This document shows positions 59,603 through 64,000 of a stretch of 64,000 bases of DNA, piece by piece. Each line of letters starts with the position of its first letter. Within the stretch, counting starts at the first letter, position 1. Made by a program: the position numbers and the translations under genes. Below the pieces are notes generated by a model. The model worked only from the letters and a program-made list of their open reading frames with translations. It searched no databases and was not told the DNA's origin. The DNA lies in assembly GCA_944358895.1 (NCBI GenBank), contig CALVSB010000004.1, positions 24,429 through 88,428 of the forward strand. The letters run 5' to 3'. The DNA comes from an uncultured Bacilli bacterium (GTDB lineage Bacteria; Bacillota_I; Bacilli_A; RFN20; CAG-826).

Positions 59603-60166
59603 ATGAACGAAGAGCGGCTCGAAAAAGCGATGGTCGCCTTGCAGAAAGGCGACGGGAACGCCCTCGCGGAGATCTACCAGATCACCAGCAAAGGGGTGTT
59701 TACTTTCGTTTTGCCGATTCTTCGCGATTACCAGCTGGCCGAAGACGTCATGCAGGACACCTATGTCAGCTGCTACGAGAACATCGCGAGCTACCGCCCG
59801 GGAACCAATCCCCGGAACTGGCTCCTCACGATTGCCAAGAACACGGCTCTTTCGAAGCTGAGAAAGCGGAACAAGGAGCTTTCCTTCGACTTCGACAGCG
59901 AGCCCAATGCCGGAGGCGTCTACTACCTCGGGGAAATCGACAGCCCGACGATCGCCTTGGCCAACAATGTCTTGGCCGAAGACGAATTCAACATCGTCAT
60001 GATGTACGCTATCGGCGGATACAAGCACAAGGAAATCGCTGAATTCCTGCACATGCCTTTGGGCACCGTCACCTGGAAATACGCGACCGCTCTCAAGAAA
60101 CTCAGGAAGGCGCTGGCCGATGAAGAAAGTAAATACGCGCTCAAGAGGCAGCTCCAAAGCAACTAG
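59603..60166 (+). CDS. ECF-type RNA polymerase sigma factor
   Basis: A 187-residue group 4 sigma factor. Region 2: VLPILRDYQLAEDVMQDTYV, SYRPGTNPRNWLLTIAKNTA; region 4: VMMYAIGGYKHKEIAEFLHM and PLGTVTWKYATALKKLRKAL. The next gene overlaps it by 47 nt and encodes a single-pass membrane protein, the usual sigma/anti-sigma pairing. TATAAT 6 nt before ATG suggests a leaderless mRNA. Target promoters unknown. Confidence 0.92.
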   Translation: MNEERLEKAMVALQKGDGNALAEIYQITSKGVFTFVLPILRDYQLAEDVMQDTYVSCYENIASYRPGTNPRNWLLTIAKNTALSKLRKRNKELSFDFDSEPNAGGVYYLGEIDSPTIALANNVLAEDEFNIVMMYAIGGYKHKEIAEFLHMPLGTVTWKYATALKKLRKALADEESKYALKRQLQSN

Positions 60167-61601
60167 CCGGAGTGCCGCCCTGGAGGCGCGCGCCAGACTC
60201 GAAAGGGAACAGGAAGAAGAGATTCTTTCCCTTCTCAGGAAAGAAGCCGATGCCTTCGTTCCCAACGTTTACCCTTACGTCAAGAAGAAGGCCGGGCTCC
60301 TAGCCCCGATCGAGACGCGGGAAGAGCTTTCGCTTACGGAAATCCTCGGAAACGAGGGGAACAAAATGGTTCCAGACCTCGAAAAGCTCATCTACCAAAA
60401 GACGGGCGCAAGGAAAAGCTTCCGCCTCGGCAACCATCTGAACTTCCGCCGGACGGCGACTGCCATCGGCACATGCCTGTCGACGGTTTTCGTCGTCGCG
60501 GCCGTCGTCACCGTAACCAGTGCCCTGCCGGCCGGCTCCGGCGCCCCCGGCGCCTTAATCCGCCTCTCGATCGCCCCGGCGTCGAGCCAGAACGCGGAAA
60601 GAAGCTTAAGCGAAGCGCCGGTCAATCCCTATAAGCCGGAATTCCTCTTAGTCCCGACTTCCGATGCCAAAATCTACCAAGAGGGATTCAGCCCGATGAA
60701 TTTAAGCGCCACCTATGTCGTGGACCAGCTCGGCAGCCCCGATCGGGACGCCTTCTCGGTCGAAGAAGTGTTTTCGGCCCTTTTCGAAGGTTCCTACGAA
60801 AGTGGCTACATCGAAGCCAAGACCCCAGCCTCGTACAATGTCATCGAAATTTCGATCGTGACCGACCAAAACGATTTCGAGGACCTTTACGTGAAGGCCG
60901 CCGAAGCAGCTCTCCGCAAAAGCCTTTGCGAAAAGCGGATCTATGCTAAGCTTGAGTTCACCTGCGACCTCCTCGAACCCTCGATATCGGAAATGAACTA
61001 CGCCGAGGCGGCCGATGTCTTCTCGGTCTATGAACTTCTCAACCGGAAGGTGAACTACCGGGCTCTCCTCCATGAGTCGGCCTCCGTCATCGAAGGGCTC
61101 AAGAAAGTCGGGAACGCCCTGGCCGCGGCTCCATTAAGCGATACAGCCCGCCTTTCCATCGGGCGCGCCCTCTCCATTTCCTACGCCGTCTATTCCCAAA
61201 GGGGAAACTGCCTCCTCACCGCCGAGGAAATCGAGAAACTGAAGGCCGATCTCCTCGCCATGCGGGAGGAGATTCCTTGGAACGTCAATCCCTCCCTCCT
61301 CGACGAAGATCCTTACTACCTTCTCAACGATCCGGAGTACTGCGAAGGTTTGACGGGGGAAGCGAAGAAAGTCTCCGAGTTTTTCTTCGACATTCAAAAA
61401 GCCATCATCGACTTCGCCGGTTCAAGCAAGGAAAACTACCTCGGCTTCCTATCGATGACGGCTGCCTTCCTCGACAAAATGGCCTCGAGGCCGGGCTCTT
61501 GCCCCGATCCTTATGGCTATCCCTACGACCCCGGCGGCCATAGCCCCGGAACGGGGCCGAACTCGGCCAACTGGGGGGACGGCGAAATCGTTCTCGCCTG
61601 A
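60120..61601 (+). CDS. Probable membrane anti-sigma factor with large external domain
   Basis: A 493-residue protein: basic N-terminus, cytoplasmic helical part of about 105 residues, one membrane helix (about 109-135: AIGTCLSTVFVVAAVVTVTS), then about 355 external residues without a family I recognise, ending in a Gly/Pro/Tyr-rich tail (PDPYGYPYDPGGHSPGTGPN). Overlap with the ECF sigma gene and topology suggest an anti-sigma factor; the sequence itself shows no classic ZAS motif. Could instead be a sigma-regulated sensor. Followed by a strong terminator. Confidence 0.7.
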   Translation: MKKVNTRSRGSSKATSRSAALEARARLEREQEEEILSLLRKEADAFVPNVYPYVKKKAGLLAPIETREELSLTEILGNEGNKMVPDLEKLIYQKTGARKSFRLGNHLNFRRTATAIGTCLSTVFVVAAVVTVTSALPAGSGAPGALIRLSIAPASSQNAERSLSEAPVNPYKPEFLLVPTSDAKIYQEGFSPMNLSATYVVDQLGSPDRDAFSVEEVFSALFEGSYESGYIEAKTPASYNVIEISIVTDQNDFEDLYVKAAEAALRKSLCEKRIYAKLEFTCDLLEPSISEMNYAEAADVFSVYELLNRKVNYRALLHESASVIEGLKKVGNALAAAPLSDTARLSIGRALSISYAVYSQRGNCLLTAEEIEKLKADLLAMREEIPWNVNPSLLDEDPYYLLNDPEYCEGLTGEAKKVSEFFFDIQKAIIDFAGSSKENYLGFLSMTAAFLDKMASRPGSCPDPYGYPYDPGGHSPGTGPNSANWGDGEIVLA

Positions 61602-61619
61602 GATAAGAACCATGAACGT

Positions 61620-61645
61620 AAGCCCTTATTGCAAGGGCTTTTTTG
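61620..61645 (+). terminator. Terminator of the sigma/anti-sigma operon
   Basis: AAGCCCTT (61620-61627), loop, AAGGGCTT (61633-61640) followed by TTTTT. Confidence 0.92.
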
Positions 61646-61683
61646 TAAATTGACCTAAAAAGAGCCCGCAAAACGGCCTTCAA

Positions 61684-61707
61684 AACAAAAAAGGGGCCGA
61701 AGCCCCC
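61684..61707 (-). terminator. Terminator of the aminopeptidase gene
   Basis: Minus strand: GGGGGCT, TCGG, CCCC hairpin followed by TTTTTTG (plus-strand 61686-61707). Confidence 0.88.
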
Positions 61708-61724
61708 AAATGAGCCCGAGGCGA

Positions 61725-62954
61725 TCAAATCGCCCAGGTGCCATTTTCGAAAATCGTCACTTCGCTGCCGTCGGCTTTCGTCCCGACGATCTTGAGGTCG
61801 CGGGTTCCAATCATGAAGTCGACATGGGAAGTCGAATAGTTGATGCCCTTTTCGATCAGTTCCTCGTTGGTGTACTTCTCGAAGTCGGGATAGAGGTTGC
61901 TGAAGCCGCGCCCGAGAGCCAAGTGGCAGGCCGCGTTTTCATCGTAGAGGGTGTTGTAGAAGAGGAAGCCAAGCTGGTTGATCGGGCTTTCGAACGGCAC
62001 GAGCGCGCACTCGCCGAGATACGCTGAGCCATCGTCGACCGCAAGGATCGAACGAAGGGCTTCCTCGCCTTTCTCGGCATGGACTTCCACCGCTTTGCCT
62101 TTCTCGAAACGAACCGAGAAGTTCTCGATGAGCTGACCCTGGTAGGACAGGGGCTTCGAAGCATAGACGATGCCTTCGGCCTCGCCCTTCATCGGGGTGG
62201 TAAAAGCTTCTTCCGAGGGAATGTTCGGCTGGAAGAGAATGCCGGAAGTCGTCTTTTCGCCGCCGCCGAGGAAGATGACGCCCGGGATGAGGCCGACCGT
62301 GAAGTCGGTCCCGTTGCCCGCGGTATAGTGGAGCTTCCGGAGATCGAGAGCGTTCAGCTTCGCACATTTCTCCTTGAGGTTCTTTTCATGCTCATCCCAA
62401 TTGGCAATGCCATTCCCGTCATAGGCCCTCGAGGCCTTGAGGATGGCGTTCCATAGAGCCTCGACCGCCTGGGATTTCGGAAGGGAAGGGAAAACCTTTT
62501 TGGCCCAAGCGACGGTCGGGACCCCGGCAATCGTCCACTGGTACTTGTTCTCCCTCTTCTGGCGGATCGGCCCGAGAACGCGCATCTTGGCCTGGTGGAT
62601 CCGGGCCAATTTCTCGACATTGACGCCCGCGAGGCCGTCAGGATCGTCCCCGTCGAGCCAGATGAGGACCGGGAGATAATCGGTTTCATAATTCTGAAGG
62701 GCTACTTCCATCGGGGTCGGGACGGAACAGACCTTCTCTTTTCCGTACTTGGCCTCGAGGCGGCTCAGCTTCGAAGACTGCCATTCATAGACGACGCGGC
62801 TCGCGCCCTGCTTGTAGCATTCGCGGGCAACGACCTCGACGAAGTCCTCGAGCTCAACCTGAGCCCTGATGACGACTTCCTGGCCTTTCTGAATGGCCCC
62901 GCCGGCCTTGACGATGAGCTCGGCGTACGATTTGATAAGCGATTTCTTAATCAT
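61725..62954 (-). CDS. M29-family aminopeptidase (AmpS/PepS-like)
   Basis: A metal-dependent exopeptidase of 409 residues. SYAELIVKAGGAIQKGQEVV and FVEVVARECYKQGASRVV at the N-terminus; metal-site segments NIPSEEAFTTPMKGEAEGIV, GECALVPFESPI, NEELIEKGINYSTSHVDFMI G-type end. These match thermophilic aminopeptidase T/AmpS. Start at 62954 has AAAGGTT; the earlier Met has none. Its own terminator follows. Monocistronic. Confidence 0.93.
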   Translation of the reverse strand: MIKKSLIKSYAELIVKAGGAIQKGQEVVIRAQVELEDFVEVVARECYKQGASRVVYEWQSSKLSRLEAKYGKEKVCSVPTPMEVALQNYETDYLPVLIWLDGDDPDGLAGVNVEKLARIHQAKMRVLGPIRQKRENKYQWTIAGVPTVAWAKKVFPSLPKSQAVEALWNAILKASRAYDGNGIANWDEHEKNLKEKCAKLNALDLRKLHYTAGNGTDFTVGLIPGVIFLGGGEKTTSGILFQPNIPSEEAFTTPMKGEAEGIVYASKPLSYQGQLIENFSVRFEKGKAVEVHAEKGEEALRSILAVDDGSAYLGECALVPFESPINQLGFLFYNTLYDENAACHLALGRGFSNLYPDFEKYTNEELIEKGINYSTSHVDFMIGTRDLKIVGTKADGSEVTIFENGTWAI

Positions 62955-63065
62955 TTCTAACCTTTCTTTCCGGGTTATTTTATCGAGAAGAGCCATCGAT
63001 TAAAGAGGAAGAGATCTCTTTCGCCCTCCTATAGAGTGTAGAATCAATGGCAGGAGGACAAATCC

Positions 63066-63905
63066 ATGTCCAAAACGAAAGAACGCAAAATCCCCAACCT
63101 CGGGAGCAACTCGCCCGCAAAGACCATCATCGCGATCATCGAGGCTCTCCTCTTCATCGCAGCCGGCATCCTGGCCATCTGCTACTCGGGAGACGAGAAG
63201 TTCCAGACGACCATCATCATGATCGTCGGCATCATCCTCATCCTCTCCGGCGCCGTCAAAATCATCATCAATTTCCTCCCGATCCTCCGCCTCAAAGCCG
63301 AGAACCGAACCGACCTCCAATACACGATGGTCGTAGGCGGCACCTTCGAGCTGGCTCTAGGCATTTCGCTCGTCGTCCTGTCGTCCAACAGCACCGCCGC
63401 CTTCAACTCGATCGTCCTCTTCCTCGCCAATTTCATCGGAATCAGCCTCCTCGTGGCCGGAGCCGCCCTCATAGCCTTTGCCATCGCTTTCCTCGTCCGG
63501 AAGATCTATCCCGTCTATCTACCGGTCCTCCAGATCGTCCTCGGCGTCATTGCCATCGTCCTCGGAAGCCTCGTCATCGCCTACATGAGCGAAGCCAAGA
63601 ACTTCATCCAGGTCGTCCTCATCATCGTCGGGGTCCTCCTCACCCTCGTCGGCATCCTCATCATCGGCCAGATCTGCATGAAAGCCTACATCCGCCACCT
63701 CGAGAAGAAAGCGGAAAAGGAAGCGGCCAAGCAAGAAGCCGCGGCTAAATCCCCGGCTACCAGCACCGAGGTCGTCGTCTCCGAGGTCGTCGAGGGGACG
63801 AATGCCGAAGCCGAGCCTAAAGACGTGATCGACGGAACGGCCGAGGAGAAGGACCCGCCCAGCGTCGAGGGTCCGGCGGCCATCGACGAAAAGAAAGACG
63901 AATAA
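63066..63905 (+). CDS. HdeD/DUF308-like membrane protein
   Basis: A 279-residue protein with six helices arranged as repeated pairs (IIAIIEALLFIAAGILAICY, TIIMIVGIILILSGAVKIII; LQIVLGVIAIVLGSLVIAYM, VVLIIVGVLLTLVGILIIGQ), the pattern of HdeD/DUF308 proteins, and a 70-residue acidic tail. AGGAGG precedes the ATG, and TAGAAT (63039-63044) could be its -10. Function unknown. Confidence 0.75.
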   Translation: MSKTKERKIPNLGSNSPAKTIIAIIEALLFIAAGILAICYSGDEKFQTTIIMIVGIILILSGAVKIIINFLPILRLKAENRTDLQYTMVVGGTFELALGISLVVLSSNSTAAFNSIVLFLANFIGISLLVAGAALIAFAIAFLVRKIYPVYLPVLQIVLGVIAIVLGSLVIAYMSEAKNFIQVVLIIVGVLLTLVGILIIGQICMKAYIRHLEKKAEKEAAKQEAAAKSPATSTEVVVSEVVEGTNAEAEPKDVIDGTAEEKDPPSVEGPAAIDEKKDE

Positions 63906-63926
63906 GGAAAAAGACCCGGCCGGGAA

Positions 63927-64000
63927 TGAACTGTACCCCAAATCCTGGACAACAGGAGGAGGGGTATTTTTCATGAAGTACACACTGGAATTCAAACTCG
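63927..64000 (+). mobile_element. Left end of an IS3-family (IS150-like) insertion sequence
   Basis: TGAACTGTACCCCAAATCC followed by TGGACAACAGGAGG is the typical terminal repeat and leader of IS3/IS150 elements (consensus TGxACTG-CCCCAAA-TTGGACA). A transposase start codon follows 46 nt inside. The rest lies beyond the window. Confidence 0.8.
63973..64000 (+). CDS. IS3-family transposase OrfA, first nine codons
   Basis: Reads MKYTLEFKL, the usual start of OrfA (MKYSxEFKLxVV), with AGGAGGAGG 12 nt upstream. Cut by the window edge. Confidence 0.75.

Overview
The window reads as a chromosomal segment of a strictly anaerobic bacterium of the class Bacilli, close to the Mollicutes side of that class, with a GC-rich genome (mid to high 50s percent by eye). 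Evidence: the gene order cysS - (mgtC-like) - rlmB - sigma factor - rpmG - secE - nusG - rplK - rplA - rplJ - rplL - rsmC/ybxB-like - rpoB - rpoC is the Bacilli arrangement; S14 is the short zinc type; ribosomal L11 has the shortened N-terminal loop seen in mycoplasmas; RpoB carries Asn at the position equivalent to E. coli His526, as in the naturally rifampicin-insensitive Mollicutes; many ribosomal proteins have long low-complexity tails. Anaerobiosis is shown by a three-subunit NAD-linked [FeFe] hydrogenase and a class III ribonucleotide reductase with its activase. TGA is a normal stop codon here.

Layout. 1-16.3 kb (minus strand): information-processing cluster from a HAD phosphatase and cysS down to rpoB and the start of rpoC, interrupted between nusG and rplK by a two-gene metal-efflux operon (ArsR sensor plus P-type ATPase) with three evenly spaced operator palindromes. 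16.3-22.2 kb: hydABC hydrogenase operon with an unusual promoter carrying four copies of an ATTACCGATA-like site, then a DUF3137-like/LemA pair. 22.2-37.7 kb: one uninterrupted S10-spc-alpha ribosomal operon (rpsJ to rplQ, including secY, adk, map, infA, rpoA), ended by a strong terminator. 37.8-41.3 kb: queuosine operon queT-tgt-queA-queH under a preQ1-I riboswitch whose loop can pair with the Shine-Dalgarno sequence. 41.3-51.8 kb: mixed housekeeping and membrane genes (prs, a P-loop kinase, a flavoprotein, a GtrA-like protein, NAD synthetase, an ATP-grasp ligase, a phosphatase-NUDIX fusion, mscL, cvpA-like). 52-56.4 kb: nrdD-trxB with convergent nrdG, and one tRNA-Ala(CGC). 56.4-63.9 kb: rmuC, a UmuC-type polymerase with YolD-like partner, an ECF sigma/anti-sigma pair, an M29 aminopeptidase and a membrane protein. 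The right end enters an IS3-family element.

The most notable signals are: an N-terminal Phd/YefM antitoxin-like domain fused to NAD synthetase; a set of at least six genes whose -10 boxes lie only 6-8 nt before the start codon (predicted leaderless mRNAs), in the same genome as conventional Shine-Dalgarno genes; the triple phased ArsR operator; the four-site hydrogenase promoter; a sigma-H-like gene whose conserved N-terminus lies upstream of its only ATG and could begin at AUU; and widespread ribosomal-protein tail expansions, including a 63-bp tandem repeat in rplE. All functional statements rest on motif recognition by eye; no database search or folding program was run.
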